From: Pelagibacterales bacterium SAG-MED41
GTDB taxonomy: Bacteria > Pseudomonadota > Alphaproteobacteria > Pelagibacterales > Pelagibacteraceae
Direction of reading: 5' to 3'
Assembly: GCA_014653545.1 (NCBI GenBank)
Contig: JACWEJ010000001.1
Location: 185,278 to 249,277, forward strand
DNA length: 64,000 bases
Shown here piece after piece: positions 17,402 through 26,791 of this stretch (position 1 is the stretch's first letter; each line of letters starts with the position of its first letter). Both the position numbers and the translations under genes were made by a program. The notes below the pieces were generated by a model that had not been told where the DNA came from, did no database searches, and worked only from the letters and a program-made list of their open reading frames with translations.

Positions 17402-19172
17402 ATTTAGGTAAGGTAATTGTTACCAGAGCACCGCTTTTACCTTTTTGATTTTTTATAGAAAAATTCCCTGAGTGCTCATTAATAATCTTGGTAACAATAG
17501 GTAAACCAAGCCCGGTTCCTGTTTTTTTTGTTGTAAAGTAAGGTGTCATAGCTTTTCTAGTATCTGTAATACCTACGCCATTGTCAGTAATATTAATGAC
17601 TATATAGTCATTATTATCATTTATTTCTATGTCAATATTTCCTTTAAAATTAGGGTCTTTTTGCAATTTTTCAAAAAATGACTCTTCTGAATTTTTAATT
17701 AAATTGATAAATGCTCTGTTTAACTGATCTTCATCACCATTAATAAAAAGATTTTTAGTTCTAATTAATAAGTTAATAGAATTTTTAGATGTAAGTTTAA
17801 TAAAATCTAATGCTTTATTTATTAATTGAGTAATATCAACTTTTTTTAAAATAGGTCTTGGCATCCTAGCAAAATTTGAAAATTCATTTACTAATTTTTC
17901 GATATCTTTAATTTGTCTATTAATAGTTTCTAAATATTTTTCAAAATCCTTTCCTTCATTAATTAATTTGTCTTTATATTTTTCCCTAAGGCTATCAATT
18001 GATAATTGAATAGGTGTTAAAGGATTTTTAATTTCATGGGCTAATTTTCTTGCAACACTTTCCCAAGCTTCGTATCTTTCTGTAACGAGTAGTTTGTCTT
18101 GTTGTTCTTTTAACCTTTCTATCATTAAATTAAAGTTTTTATTAAGTTGTTTAAATTCTTCATCTGTCTCAACGTCCGGTACTTTTACATCAAGCGCACC
18201 TTTACTTATTGAGTCAGATGCACTGATCAAATTAATTATGGGTTTTGTAAGTCTAGATGCAAAGGTTATAGCTATTGAAGTAGATAAAAATAATAATAAA
18301 GTAACTACAATAATATAAATAATAGCAAAAGTTACTTTAATACCTGTTTGGCTATTTTCTACTGAATAATAAAAGCTTACAGCTTGCTCTGTTTCATTCA
18401 AATACCTCAGAATTTCTGGGTCAATATTTCTTGAAATATATAAATAAGTATCAACTAAAGATGATAATTTAGTCATCACAGTAGTTTTGTTTTCCAAACT
18501 GTCGGTGATAAAAACTGGTTTTCCTTCAATAGCTTGATCATAATCTTCATCAGCAGGTACAACAAGTTCTTCAGTGATATCTCTTACATCAGACAATATA
18601 ATATTTCCTAAACTATCTATTAAATATATATCGTCAATTTTTCTGAGAATTTTTTCTGACCTCATGATCTGTTTAAACCGTTTAGGATTAGAATAATAAA
18701 AACCTGAAGCACGGTTTAAACCAACACTCATTAAAATAACATCGGATAAAACATTTTCTTTACTTTCCTCTAAATAATTTTTTGCAACATCAAAAGAATT
18801 ATTTACTGCTTTTGTTATTTGTTTATCAAAGTAATTTTGGACTCCGAAATTAAAAATAAATAACGAAAAGATGGCAACAATTAAAGAAGGGATAACAGTA
18901 AATAATGAAAAAACAGAAATATATTTTAAGTTAGTTTGCGCTCCTTTTTTATTTTTTTTTCCGGTATAATAAAATCTATAAAAATTTTTGAAAATTAAGG
19001 TAAAAAAAAGAAGTAATAAAAAAATATCTATAATTAATAAGTTTTGTAAATTTCGGTCAGTCAGAGCAACAAAACCCTCGTTAATAAATGTCAAAAAGGT
19101 AATGATCCCCATAAAAATACATAAAAATGAGGATAAAATAATCCAATTAAAATTTTTAATTATCTTAAACAT
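17394..19172 (-). CDS. ntrY: Sensor histidine kinase NtrY, short form
   Basis: A 592-residue membrane kinase, shorter than the roughly 750 residues of many NtrY proteins. Membrane segments lie at about 10-30, 42-62 and 88-112. An extracytoplasmic sensor region (about 115-275) and a fourth segment (about 278-303) follow. A HAMP domain (about 305-360) leads directly into the H-box 'KLAHEIKNPLTPIQLS', without room for the PAS domain usual in NtrY. N-box 'NLIKNSEES' and G-boxes 'DNGVGI' and 'GTGLGLPIV' are intact. It phosphorylates NtrX. The pair is usually linked to nitrogen or redox status; neither ntrB nor ntrC is present next to it, unlike in many relatives. Confidence 0.9.
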   Translation of the reverse strand: MFKIIKNFNWIILSSFLCIFMGIITFLTFINEGFVALTDRNLQNLLIIDIFLLLLFFTLIFKNFYRFYYTGKKNKKGAQTNLKYISVFSLFTVIPSLIVAIFSLFIFNFGVQNYFDKQITKAVNNSFDVAKNYLEESKENVLSDVILMSVGLNRASGFYYSNPKRFKQIMRSEKILRKIDDIYLIDSLGNIILSDVRDITEELVVPADEDYDQAIEGKPVFITDSLENKTTVMTKLSSLVDTYLYISRNIDPEILRYLNETEQAVSFYYSVENSQTGIKVTFAIIYIIVVTLLLFLSTSIAITFASRLTKPIINLISASDSISKGALDVKVPDVETDEEFKQLNKNFNLMIERLKEQQDKLLVTERYEAWESVARKLAHEIKNPLTPIQLSIDSLREKYKDKLINEGKDFEKYLETINRQIKDIEKLVNEFSNFARMPRPILKKVDITQLINKALDFIKLTSKNSINLLIRTKNLFINGDEDQLNRAFINLIKNSEESFFEKLQKDPNFKGNIDIEINDNNDYIVINITDNGVGITDTRKAMTPYFTTKKTGTGLGLPIVTKIINEHSGNFSIKNQKGKSGALVTITLPKYV

Positions 19173-19220
19173 CTTAAATAACCATTAATTATCTATATAA
19201 ATATAATATAAGTTAATACC

Positions 19221-20366
19221 ATGAGTTTTTGTTTAATTATTCTTGCTGGAGGAAATAGTCATAGATTTAGGTCTAATATTGGCAAACCTTACCAAAAAAT
19301 AGCTGGCAAATCACTAATTGAGATAATAGTAAAAAAGGCTCTTAAATTTAAACAAATAAAAAAAATTATCGTTGTTTATAATAGAAGAGATTTAAAACGC
19401 GTCAAATTACTTAGGCTTAAAAATATTAAACTTATAGCTGGTGGTAAAAGCAGGCAGCAATCAACTTTCAATGCATTAAATTACATGAAAAAGCAGAATA
19501 ATATATCAAAAGTTTTAATTCATGATGCTGCGAGACCAAATTTTTCTACGAAATTATTAGGTTCTATTATAAAAAATATGAAAAATGCAAGAGCGGTTGT
19601 GCCTAAAATAAAAATTCAAGATGCCGTAAAACAAATAATAGATTCTAGTAAAAATGAATATATTTTGGGAAAAAAAAGAAATAATTTATTTTTAACTCAG
19701 ACACCACAAGGATTTAAATTAAAAGAAATTTTTGAATTACATAAATCGAATTATTTAAAATATAAAGATGATGATATTTCTTTATATATGGATTTAAATA
19801 ATGTTAAGTTTATTGAAGGAGAAAAAAATAATTTCAAAATAACAGATCAATCAGACTTAGAAAATCTCAAGGGTATTTATAAATCTAGACTTAATGTCGG
19901 CATTGGATTTGACGTTCATAGACTTGTTCCAAAAAGAAAACTTTTTTTAGGCGGTTTAGTAATTAAATCGAAATTAGGTACTTTAGGACATTCTGATGGA
20001 GATCCCGTATTACATTCAATTACTGATGCTATCCTGGGGGCAGTTAAAATGGGTGATATTGGACAAATGTTTTCAGATAAAAATAAAAGATTTAAAAATA
20101 TTAGATCCACTATCTTACTGAGAAAAGTTGTAGAACAATTAAAATTAAAAGGATATTTTATAAACAATATTGATATAAATATTATCACTCAAACCCCTAA
20201 GATTAAAAATTATAAAAATAAAATAATAGATAATATTGCTAAGCTTTGCGAAATCGACAAGAGTCAAATAAATATAAAAGGTAAAACAACAGAAAAACTT
20301 GGAGTAATTGGAAAAGAAAAAGCAATTGCCTGTGAAACAATTGCTTCAGTAATTAAGTATGATTAA
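19221..20366 (+). CDS. ispDF: Bifunctional IspD/IspF (MEP pathway)
   Basis: A 381-residue fusion of two MEP-pathway enzymes. Residues 1-220 are the IspD cytidylyltransferase ('LAGGNSHRF' with Arg/Lys loop, 'LIHDAARPNFS', 'TQTPQGFK'). Residues 225-381 are IspF ('GIGFDVHRL', 'LGHSDGDPVLHSITDAILGA', 'INIKGKTTEKLG'). Together they make CDP-methylerythritol and, after IspE elsewhere, the cyclic diphosphate for isoprenoids and quinones. The D-F fusion is common in Alphaproteobacteria. The start is the ATG at 19221, 48 bp from the divergent ntrY. The end overlaps pgpA by 8 bp. Confidence 0.95.
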   Translation: MSFCLIILAGGNSHRFRSNIGKPYQKIAGKSLIEIIVKKALKFKQIKKIIVVYNRRDLKRVKLLRLKNIKLIAGGKSRQQSTFNALNYMKKQNNISKVLIHDAARPNFSTKLLGSIIKNMKNARAVVPKIKIQDAVKQIIDSSKNEYILGKKRNNLFLTQTPQGFKLKEIFELHKSNYLKYKDDDISLYMDLNNVKFIEGEKNNFKITDQSDLENLKGIYKSRLNVGIGFDVHRLVPKRKLFLGGLVIKSKLGTLGHSDGDPVLHSITDAILGAVKMGDIGQMFSDKNKRFKNIRSTILLRKVVEQLKLKGYFINNIDINIITQTPKIKNYKNKIIDNIAKLCEIDKSQINIKGKTTEKLGVIGKEKAIACETIASVIKYD

Positions 20367-20862
20367 AACTTTTAACTACTTATTTGTTACCTGTTTTGGA
20401 ATTGGGTCATTTAGATACGCACCAGGAACAATTGCTTCATTAATAACAACTATTTTCCTATTCAGTTTATTTTATGTAATAGACTTAGCGAATAACACAA
20501 TCTTATTAATTCTTTTATTGGTATTTATTTATTCATTTTATGCTGTATCCCAATATATAAAACACAATGAAAACAAAGATCCCAAAGAAGTTGTAGTAGA
20601 TGAGTTTATTGGTCAATCTATTCCGATTTACCTTTATGAAATATCACATAGCACTGCGAAAGAACCACAAGAAGCAGTATTATTTTACTTATACATTTTT
20701 ATCTTGTTTAGATATTTTGATATTAAAAAACCTTTTCCAGTTAGTTATTTTGATAAAAATTTTAAAAATAGTTTTGGTGTTATATTAGATGATGTTGTTG
20801 CAGGTCTATATGTTGTTCTTACACTTATAATTTTTATGATAATTAAAGCAAAATTTTTCTAA
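20359..20862 (+). CDS. pgpA: Phosphatidylglycerophosphatase A
   Basis: A 167-residue inner-membrane phosphatase that dephosphorylates phosphatidylglycerophosphate to phosphatidylglycerol. 'FGIGSFRYAPGTIASL' (14-29) and the acidic 'EVVVDEFIGQSIP' (about 74) are the family signatures; the Asp and Glu are catalytic. Three to four hydrophobic segments follow. The C-terminal 'FGVILDDVVAGLY' is also conserved. It is wedged between ispDF (8 bp overlap) and cinA (1 bp overlap), so it is translationally coupled. Confidence 0.92.
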   Translation: MIKTFNYLFVTCFGIGSFRYAPGTIASLITTIFLFSLFYVIDLANNTILLILLLVFIYSFYAVSQYIKHNENKDPKEVVVDEFIGQSIPIYLYEISHSTAKEPQEAVLFYLYIFILFRYFDIKKPFPVSYFDKNFKNSFGVILDDVVAGLYVVLTLIIFMIIKAKFF

Positions 20863-21338
20863 TGAGTTTGAACCAAAAAATAGTTTCATTATTAAAAAGA
20901 AAAAAACTAAAGGTTGCAGTTGCAGAGTCATGTACAGGTGGGATGTTATCAAGTGCAATTACTTCAGTGAGTGGATCGTCTAAAGTATTTACGATGGGGT
21001 TAGTCACTTACTCAAATCAAGCCAAAACACACATATTAAAAGTTCCTCAAAAAATAATAAATAAATATGGAGCAGTAAGTGTTCAATGTTGTTTGGTTAT
21101 GGTTAATAAACTAAGTAAAATTAGTAAATCAAAAGTCTGTATTTCAATAACAGGAATAGCTGGTCCTAGGGGTGGATCTAAACAAAAACCAGTTGGTTTA
21201 GTTTATATAGGGATAAGAATTGAAAAAAAGGTTGTCATTAATAAATGTAATTTTAAAAATAAAGGTAGGGCTTATATTCAAAAACAAACCGTAAAAAAAT
21301 CCCTCAATTTGTTATCAAAGTTAATTAATTCTAATTAA
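20862..21338 (+). CDS. pncC: CinA C-terminal domain, nicotinamide-nucleotide amidase
   Basis: A 158-residue protein containing only the CinA C-terminal domain, which deamidates NMN to nicotinate mononucleotide in NAD recycling. 'AESCTGGMLSSAITSVSGSS' spans residues 19-38 and holds the catalytic Ser. 'SITGIAGPRGGSKQKPVG' forms the second part of the site. 'MGLVTYSNQAK' matches the usual G-x-V-T-Y-S/A-N. There is no N-terminal MoaB-like domain. It is the last gene of the ispDF-pgpA-cinA set. The next gene has its own promoter. Confidence 0.9.
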   Translation: MSLNQKIVSLLKRKKLKVAVAESCTGGMLSSAITSVSGSSKVFTMGLVTYSNQAKTHILKVPQKIINKYGAVSVQCCLVMVNKLSKISKSKVCISITGIAGPRGGSKQKPVGLVYIGIRIEKKVVINKCNFKNKGRAYIQKQTVKKSLNLLSKLINSN

Positions 21339-21367
21339 ATCTCACAACCTAAGGTTTACTCAAAAAA

Positions 21368-21396
21368 TTGAAAAAAGTTAAGATCGAGTCTATAAG
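21368..21396 (+). promoter_or_regulatory. Predicted sigma-70 promoter for the surface protein gene
   Basis: TTGAAA at 21368-21373 and TATAAG at 21391-21396 are separated by exactly 17 bp, close to the sigma-70 consensus. Transcription would start near 21403, giving a leader of about 15 bases before the ATG at 21418. The 79-bp gap between pncC and this gene holds nothing else that I see. Confidence 0.6.
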
Positions 21397-21417
21397 TTTT
21401 TATCATATAAATTTACT

Positions 21418-23559
21418 ATGAAAAAAAAAATTAAAAATTTTTTAAAGAAGTTAATTATTATCTTTAAAATTAACATACTAATTTTTGCTTCTTACACATC
21501 ATCAGCAAATGCTGCAGTGCCTGTTTTTGTTGATACTTTTGATTTAACAGGACAGACTGAAGCGCCTGGTCAATTAGTTTTTAATAATGATGGAACAAAA
21601 ATGTTTATTGTTGGCTATAATGTCAAAAAAGTTTTTGAATACGCATTGTCAACAGCATATGATGTTTCAACGGCCTCGATTACAGCTAATTACAGTGTAT
21701 CAGCAAAAGAAACTGCACTTAATGCTGTAGCTTTTAATCCTGATGGGACTAAAATGTTTATTACAGGTTCTGCCTCTGATCAAATACATCAATACAGTCT
21801 CAGTACAGGTTTTGATTTATCGTCAACAGTAACATTTGTTAAATCTAGTGTTTCTATTACTACTCAAGAAGGAAATCCTGAAGTCATTTTATTTAATGAT
21901 GATGGTACGAAAATTTATATAACTGGAAGAGTTTCTGATGCTGTTCATGAATACGATTTAGGATCTGCGTACGATGTAGGGTCATTAACATTAGTGACAA
22001 GTTTTTCAATGAGTAGTGAGACAAACATTACTGAAGGAATGTCTTTTAACGATGACGGTACAAAATTATTCATGAATGACTTGCAATTTGATAAAGTTTT
22101 TCAATATTCTTTATCAACAGCTTACTCATTTGAATCTACGGTTACATTAGAAGGTAGTTTTAGTATAGCGGATCAAGAAAGCCATTCGCAATACGTAGCT
22201 TTCAACAATGATGGAACTAAAATGTACATTGTTGGGAATAACGGAGATGATATTACTGAATATTCTCTAAGCTGCGCATTCCATATATTAACCACTGCTT
22301 GCAGTTCTTCCTCATCAAGTTCATCAACTTCTGATCCGACGTCTGATAGTGATGTTGTTGGATCTATAAAAACTAGTACTAAATTATCAAAGAATATTAT
22401 TACTCATTCTATTAATTCAATTTCGAATCGATTAAGTTTTATAAGAAATAATAAATCTAATGAAAATTTATCTAATCAAAATATAAATTTAGATTTTGGA
22501 AATCCTATATTTGCATCTATGTATGATGCATCACCTATCTCGAAAAAAATAAACGATTCTTTTTCAAAAAATAAGCTACCCGATGGATGGTCGATGTGGA
22601 ATGAAGGAACAATCAGTCTAAGTAAAATATTAGATGACAGTACTAAAAAAGATATTTTATCAAACAGATTTACTATCGGGTTTGACAAAAAAATAAATGA
22701 GAACGAGATAAATGGATTTGCTTTTCAAGTAGGTCATAGCGATATAGAAGTTGGAAAAAATGGTACTGGATCTGACAGTTTAAATTATAATTTTTCAATT
22801 TATAGAACTAGGCCATTAGAAAACAATAACTATATTGAGAGTCTTTTTGGTATTGGATTAATTAAAAATGATCTAACAAGAGTTGATGGAAGCAATGTTC
22901 TTTCGGGAAATAGAAATGATAAACAATTATTTGGATCAGTAAATTTAAATAAACCAGTTAAAAAAAACAATTATACTCTAACCCCCTCAGCTAAAATAGA
23001 TTTTGGTTATACATTTTTAGATAGCTTTTCAGAAGAAGGTACTAATGCATTGAGATTTTCTAGCCAAGAAATAGAAACGGGGATAGCTTCTTTAGGCTTA
23101 AAGTTTGATGGATTGACCAATTTCAATAATAGTAAAATCAAACCTTTTGGATCATTAGAGTATGGATATGATTTTACAGAAATATCGACAGCAAGATTAA
23201 GTTACATTTCCGATACAAGTACTTCTTATTCTTATAATCAAAATGATAATTCAAATCATGTATTTACCTCAAAGATAGGTTTTGACTATTCTTTTAAAAA
23301 CAACCTAAATATTTTTAGTAATTACAATAGATCACAAAGAAGTTCCTCAAATCATACTGATTCAGTAAATCTTTCGCTTAACTTTAAGTCAAAACGAGAA
23401 ACAGAATATGCTATGTCACTTGGCGGATCTGAGGACTTGTCTGGTGGTTTTAATGTTGCAAAAAATATAAACGGATTTGATCTTAAATTTAATGTAGATC
23501 AATCTTTTGAGAACACTTCTAATAAAAACGCACTCGTTTCTTTATCTACTAAATATTAA
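21418..23559 (+). CDS. Surface protein: five 'DGTK' repeats plus autotransporter-like beta-barrel
   Basis: A 713-residue exported protein. A long signal peptide ends near residue 33 ('SSANA'). Five repeats of 51-53 residues follow, each centred on 'DGTKMF/IYI' at residues 58, 109, 162, 213 and 265. Each carries a downstream 'Y-x-L-S/G-x-A-Y' element ('YALSTAYDVS', 'YSLSTAYSFE'). They look like blades of an incomplete beta-propeller. A Ser-rich linker (296-303) leads to a C-terminal region (about 370-713) of alternating strands ending 'SLSTKY', typical of outer-membrane autotransporter barrels with a terminal aromatic residue. It has its own promoter. The passenger may bind a ligand or protect the surface; the function is not known. 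Confidence 0.8.
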   Translation: MKKKIKNFLKKLIIIFKINILIFASYTSSANAAVPVFVDTFDLTGQTEAPGQLVFNNDGTKMFIVGYNVKKVFEYALSTAYDVSTASITANYSVSAKETALNAVAFNPDGTKMFITGSASDQIHQYSLSTGFDLSSTVTFVKSSVSITTQEGNPEVILFNDDGTKIYITGRVSDAVHEYDLGSAYDVGSLTLVTSFSMSSETNITEGMSFNDDGTKLFMNDLQFDKVFQYSLSTAYSFESTVTLEGSFSIADQESHSQYVAFNNDGTKMYIVGNNGDDITEYSLSCAFHILTTACSSSSSSSSTSDPTSDSDVVGSIKTSTKLSKNIITHSINSISNRLSFIRNNKSNENLSNQNINLDFGNPIFASMYDASPISKKINDSFSKNKLPDGWSMWNEGTISLSKILDDSTKKDILSNRFTIGFDKKINENEINGFAFQVGHSDIEVGKNGTGSDSLNYNFSIYRTRPLENNNYIESLFGIGLIKNDLTRVDGSNVLSGNRNDKQLFGSVNLNKPVKKNNYTLTPSAKIDFGYTFLDSFSEEGTNALRFSSQEIETGIASLGLKFDGLTNFNNSKIKPFGSLEYGYDFTEISTARLSYISDTSTSYSYNQNDNSNHVFTSKIGFDYSFKNNLNIFSNYNRSQRSSSNHTDSVNLSLNFKSKRETEYAMSLGGSEDLSGGFNVAKNINGFDLKFNVDQSFENTSNKNALVSLSTKY

Positions 23560-23867
23560 ACAGGATAGCTGAATTGAGGACTTACAATAAAGTCCAATAA
23601 GTGAGCAGCAAAACTATTTAATAATAAAAAAATTCCAAAGGCAATTAAGTAAAGAATAAAAACTAAAAAATTTCTTGTTCTTTTCCTTTTTAAAAGTTCT
23701 TTATCTTCCGGTTCCCAATCTTTATTTGTTGACTTGAAATCATAAGAAAACATCCAATATGTTTGGTCATTTTCATTTGGATCCCCGGTTCTGATTCTTT
23801 TTATATTTGAGGCAAGAAGTTTAAAACATAATATTAGCAATATCAGGAAAAAAGAGACTGTTAACAT
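23556..23867 (-). CDS. Hypothetical protein with two membrane segments
   Basis: A 103-residue protein with an N-terminal membrane segment (residues 2-19) and a second near 70-92. Between them is a charged loop with 'RTGDPNENDQTYWMFSYDF' and a Lys/Arg cluster before the second helix ('KELLKRKRTRN'). I do not recognise the family. Its start overlaps the stop of the ratA-like gene by one base, so it belongs to that operon. Its end overlaps the convergent surface-protein gene by 4 bp. Confidence 0.7.
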   Translation of the reverse strand: MLTVSFFLILLILCFKLLASNIKRIRTGDPNENDQTYWMFSYDFKSTNKDWEPEDKELLKRKRTRNFLVFILYLIAFGIFLLLNSFAAHLLDFIVSPQFSYPV

Positions 23868-24310
23868 TACTTATATAGCTTGATCGCTCTTTCCTCGAAA
23901 GCCTTTGCTATTTTATTCAAACCAAGTTCAAATGATTTTTTCATTATTGCATTAAGAATTGGATTTTTTAATTCGAAATCAATATAAAATTCTAATTGGG
24001 TATTGTTATTAATTTCTTTAAATTTCCATTCATTCTTAAGATATTTTAACGGTCCGTCTAAATTAGTCACAACTATTTTATTTGAATCTCTATGGTAAGA
24101 GACATGGCTAGAAAATGTTTCATTTAATATACTTTTACCTACTTTTAAATCTCCATTAAAAGTAATTAAATCTGAGCTTACATTTTTTTCAAAAACTTTT
24201 CCTTCGATACACCAAGGTACAAATTCAGGATATTTTTCAATATCGAGAACCATTTCGACTGCTTGATCTTTTTTACAGGGAATTATCTTTTTTAATGATG
24301 CGGATGACAT
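23867..24310 (-). CDS. RatA/COQ10-like START-domain protein
   Basis: A 147-residue SRPBCC-fold protein of the COQ10/RatA family (polyketide cyclase/dehydrase type). Family hallmarks are '[12 protein letters not shown]' near residue 26, '[13 protein letters not shown]' in the middle, and '[22 protein letters not shown]' at the C-terminus (given in part) with 'FEERAIKLY'. COQ10 binds ubiquinone and supports respiration; E. coli RatA also affects ribosomes. The gene overlaps lipA by 19 bp, the usual alphaproteobacterial pairing. A quinone role is the more likely reading in this context but is not proven. Confidence 0.88.
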   Translation of the reverse strand: MSSASLKKIIPCKKDQAVEMVLDIEKYPEFVPWCIEGKVFEKNVSSDLITFNGDLKVGKSILNETFSSHVSYHRDSNKIVVTNLDGPLKYLKNEWKFKEINNNTQLEFYIDFELKNPILNAIMKKSFELGLNKIAKAFEERAIKLYK

Positions 24311-25236
24311 TCAAGCTGCTTATTTCTTGCATCCTGTAGCTTTTTAAAATCATCATCAGCGTGGTAAGAGGATCTAGTTAAAGGTGATGAAGAAACTAAT
24401 AAAAATCCTTTATTTTTTGCAATACTTTCAAATTCTTGAAATTCGTCCGGATGATAATAACGATTTAATGGATGATGTTTTGCTGATGGCTGCAAGTACT
24501 GACCTATTGTTATAAAATCAACTTCTGCCGATCTTAAATCGTCCATAACCTGAATAACTTCCTCTTTTGTTTCACCAAGTCCAACCATAATTCCAGATTT
24601 AGTAAAAACTTTTTTATTAAATTCTTTTGCTTTTTTTAGCAATTCTAGAGATGCAAAATAACGCGCACCTGGCCTTACCTTGGTATATAATCGAGGTACA
24701 GTTTCAATATTGTGATTAAAAACATCTAAATCAGCAGTTAAAATTTTTTTATAAGCATCTCCTTTTCTTAAAAAATCTGGTGTTAAAACTTCAATTGATG
24801 TTTCCGGATTTTTTTCTCTGGTAGCTTTTACAACTTTATAAAAATGTTCAGATCCTCCATCTTCAAGATCATCTCTATCAACTGATGTAATGACAACATG
24901 TTTTAAATTTAAATTTTTAACTGCATTAGATATTTTCAAAGGCTCAAAAACATCAAGTTCAACTGGTTTTCCTGTTTTAACATCACAAAAAGCGCATGCT
25001 CTAGTACAAGTATCTCCCATGATCATAAAAGTTGCATGCTTTTTACTCCAGCATTCAGTTATATTCGGGCAGTTTGCTTCTTGGCAAACAGTAACTAGAT
25101 TATTTTGATTAACAACTTTTTTTGTTTCAAAGAAAACCTGAGAATCGACAATCTTAGATCTTATCCAACTGGGTTTTTTTTTTATTGGATTAATTGGTTT
25201 ATTTACTTTTTCTGGGTGTCTAACTTTTTCACTCAT
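24292..25236 (-). CDS. lipA: Lipoyl synthase
   Basis: A 314-residue radical-SAM enzyme that inserts two sulfurs into octanoyl groups on lipoyl domains of 2-oxoacid dehydrogenases. The auxiliary cluster cysteines are in '[12 protein letters not shown]' (C-x4-C-x5-C, about residues 51-62). The radical-SAM CxxxCxxC is 'CTRACAFC' (about 77-84). The C-terminal Ser ligand is in '[13 protein letters not shown]'. In many Alphaproteobacteria pdhA-pdhB-pdhC-lpd precede it; here ftsB is directly upstream with a 4-bp overlap. Confidence 0.96.
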   Translation of the reverse strand: MSEKVRHPEKVNKPINPIKKKPSWIRSKIVDSQVFFETKKVVNQNNLVTVCQEANCPNITECWSKKHATFMIMGDTCTRACAFCDVKTGKPVELDVFEPLKISNAVKNLNLKHVVITSVDRDDLEDGGSEHFYKVVKATREKNPETSIEVLTPDFLRKGDAYKKILTADLDVFNHNIETVPRLYTKVRPGARYFASLELLKKAKEFNKKVFTKSGIMVGLGETKEEVIQVMDDLRSAEVDFITIGQYLQPSAKHHPLNRYYHPDEFQEFESIAKNKGFLLVSSSPLTRSSYHADDDFKKLQDARNKQLECHPHH

Positions 25237-25526
25237 TTTAATTTAATAATTATTTCATCCTCTTTAACGTAATTGAATTTTTGTCTATATAAAATGTCTA
25301 AATAATCTGGATCATTTTTATTTATTAATGAAATTTTATGATCTAAATCTTTTAATTCTGCCGTTAATTTTTTATCTTTTTCTATTAATTCCTCATATGT
25401 ATTTTTCTTATCAAAATAAGAAATTAAACCCCTTTCTCCACCAATAAGATTTATTCCAATATAAAGTGTAAAAAAAATATTAAATAAAAGAAATTTTCTT
25501 TTTTTTAAACTCTCAATAAGTTTCAT
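25233..25526 (-). CDS. ftsB: Septum formation initiator, FtsB/DivIC family
   Basis: A 97-residue bitopic membrane protein. One membrane helix lies at about 12-30 ('[19 protein letters not shown]'). It is followed by a coiled-coil stretch rich in Lys, Glu and Leu (about 40-70, '[19 protein letters not shown]'). The C-terminus is the FtsB-like '[20 protein letters not shown]'. FtsB joins FtsL and FtsQ in the division complex. Position right after enolase is conserved in many proteobacteria and supports the call. It lies 3 bp after the eno stop. Confidence 0.88.
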   Translation of the reverse strand: MKLIESLKKRKFLLFNIFFTLYIGINLIGGERGLISYFDKKNTYEELIEKDKKLTAELKDLDHKISLINKNDPDYLDILYRQKFNYVKEDEIIIKLK

Positions 25527-25529
25527 TAA

Positions 25530-26786
25530 CTAGATTCTAGCCATTTTGGCTTCATTTCCAAGTTCTTCTTCGACGCGCAATAATCTATTATATTTCGCTA
25601 CTCTTTCAGATCTAGCTAGAGAACCTGTTTTAATTTGAGAAGACATTGTAGCCACTGCCAAATCAGCTATAAATGTATCTTCTGTGTCTCCCGATCTATG
25701 TGAAATAATTGTGTTAAAATTTGCTTTTTTAGCCATAGAAATAACTTCTAAAGTCTCTGACAAAGTTCCGATTTGATTTGGTTTTACCAAAATACTGTTT
25801 GCTGATTTTTCTTTAATACCTCTCTCTAAGCGCTTTGTATTGGTTACAAATAAATCATCTCCTACAATTTGCACTTTACTCCCTATTGCTTTAGTAATTT
25901 TTTTCCAAGACTCCCAATCTTCTTCAGCAAATGGATCTTCGATAGATTTAATAGGATAATTTGAAATAAGTTTTTCATAATAACTAATAACTTCTTCAAC
26001 ATTTGTAAAATTTTTAGACTGAATACAATATTCGCCTTTATCATTAATTAATTCATTAGCAGCAACGTCTAAACAAATAACAATATCATTTCCTGGTTTA
26101 AGTTTTGATTTTTCTATTGCTTGCACAATCAAATCTAAAGCTTCTTCATTAGTGTTTATAGAAGGTGCAAACCCTCCTTCATCACCTACATTTGTAAGCA
26201 TATTTTTTGATTGTAATAGTTTTTTTAGATTTTGAATTACAAGAAAACATTTTTCTACAGCATCCATAAAATATTTTGCAGAGTCCGGTCTAATCATAAA
26301 TTCTTGAATATTTAAATCGTTATCAGCATGAGCCCCGCCATTTATAATATTCATTAGAGGTATAGGTAAAGAATAAGACTGGCCTAAGTTTTTAAATAAA
26401 GATTTTTTTTTAGATAAAGCTGAACATTTAGCATTAGCTAAAGATACTGCTAACGTAGCATTTGCACCAAGATTTGTTTTGTTTTCGCTACCATCAAGTT
26501 CTAATAAATTTTTATCAATTATTTCTTGTTTGTCCGAGTCTAAATCTTTTAATTTAATTGATATTTTATTATTAATATTTTCAACAGCATTATTAACACT
26601 TTTTCCTAAAAATTTTTTTTGATCTTTGTCTCTTAATTCATGAGCTTCAAATGCACCTGTTGATGCTCCTGACGGAGAAATTGCTGTTGAAGATATTCCG
26701 TTATCTAGAAAAACTTCTGCTTCGACAGTTGGATTTCCTCTACTGTCAAAAACTTGTCGGCCTTTAACGTTTTTGATTTTTGCCAT
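25530..26786 (-). CDS. eno: Enolase
   Basis: A 418-residue enzyme interconverting 2-phosphoglycerate and phosphoenolpyruvate. 'VFDSRGNPTVEAEV' (about 11-24), 'SGASTGAFEAHELRD', 'GGAHADNDLNIQEFM', 'GDEGGFAP', catalytic Lys in 'SILVKPNQIGTLSET', and the near C-terminal 'ISHRSGDTEDTFIADLAV' are all present. The Mg ligands Asp/Glu/Asp are in 'CLDVAANE', 'SIEDPFAEED' and 'VGDDLFVTN'. It is the third step of the triose section whose other members (gap, tpiA, pyk) also lie in this window. Confidence 0.97.
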   Translation of the reverse strand: MAKIKNVKGRQVFDSRGNPTVEAEVFLDNGISSTAISPSGASTGAFEAHELRDKDQKKFLGKSVNNAVENINNKISIKLKDLDSDKQEIIDKNLLELDGSENKTNLGANATLAVSLANAKCSALSKKKSLFKNLGQSYSLPIPLMNIINGGAHADNDLNIQEFMIRPDSAKYFMDAVEKCFLVIQNLKKLLQSKNMLTNVGDEGGFAPSINTNEEALDLIVQAIEKSKLKPGNDIVICLDVAANELINDKGEYCIQSKNFTNVEEVISYYEKLISNYPIKSIEDPFAEEDWESWKKITKAIGSKVQIVGDDLFVTNTKRLERGIKEKSANSILVKPNQIGTLSETLEVISMAKKANFNTIISHRSGDTEDTFIADLAVATMSSQIKTGSLARSERVAKYNRLLRVEEELGNEAKMARI

Positions 26787-26791
26787 TCTTT

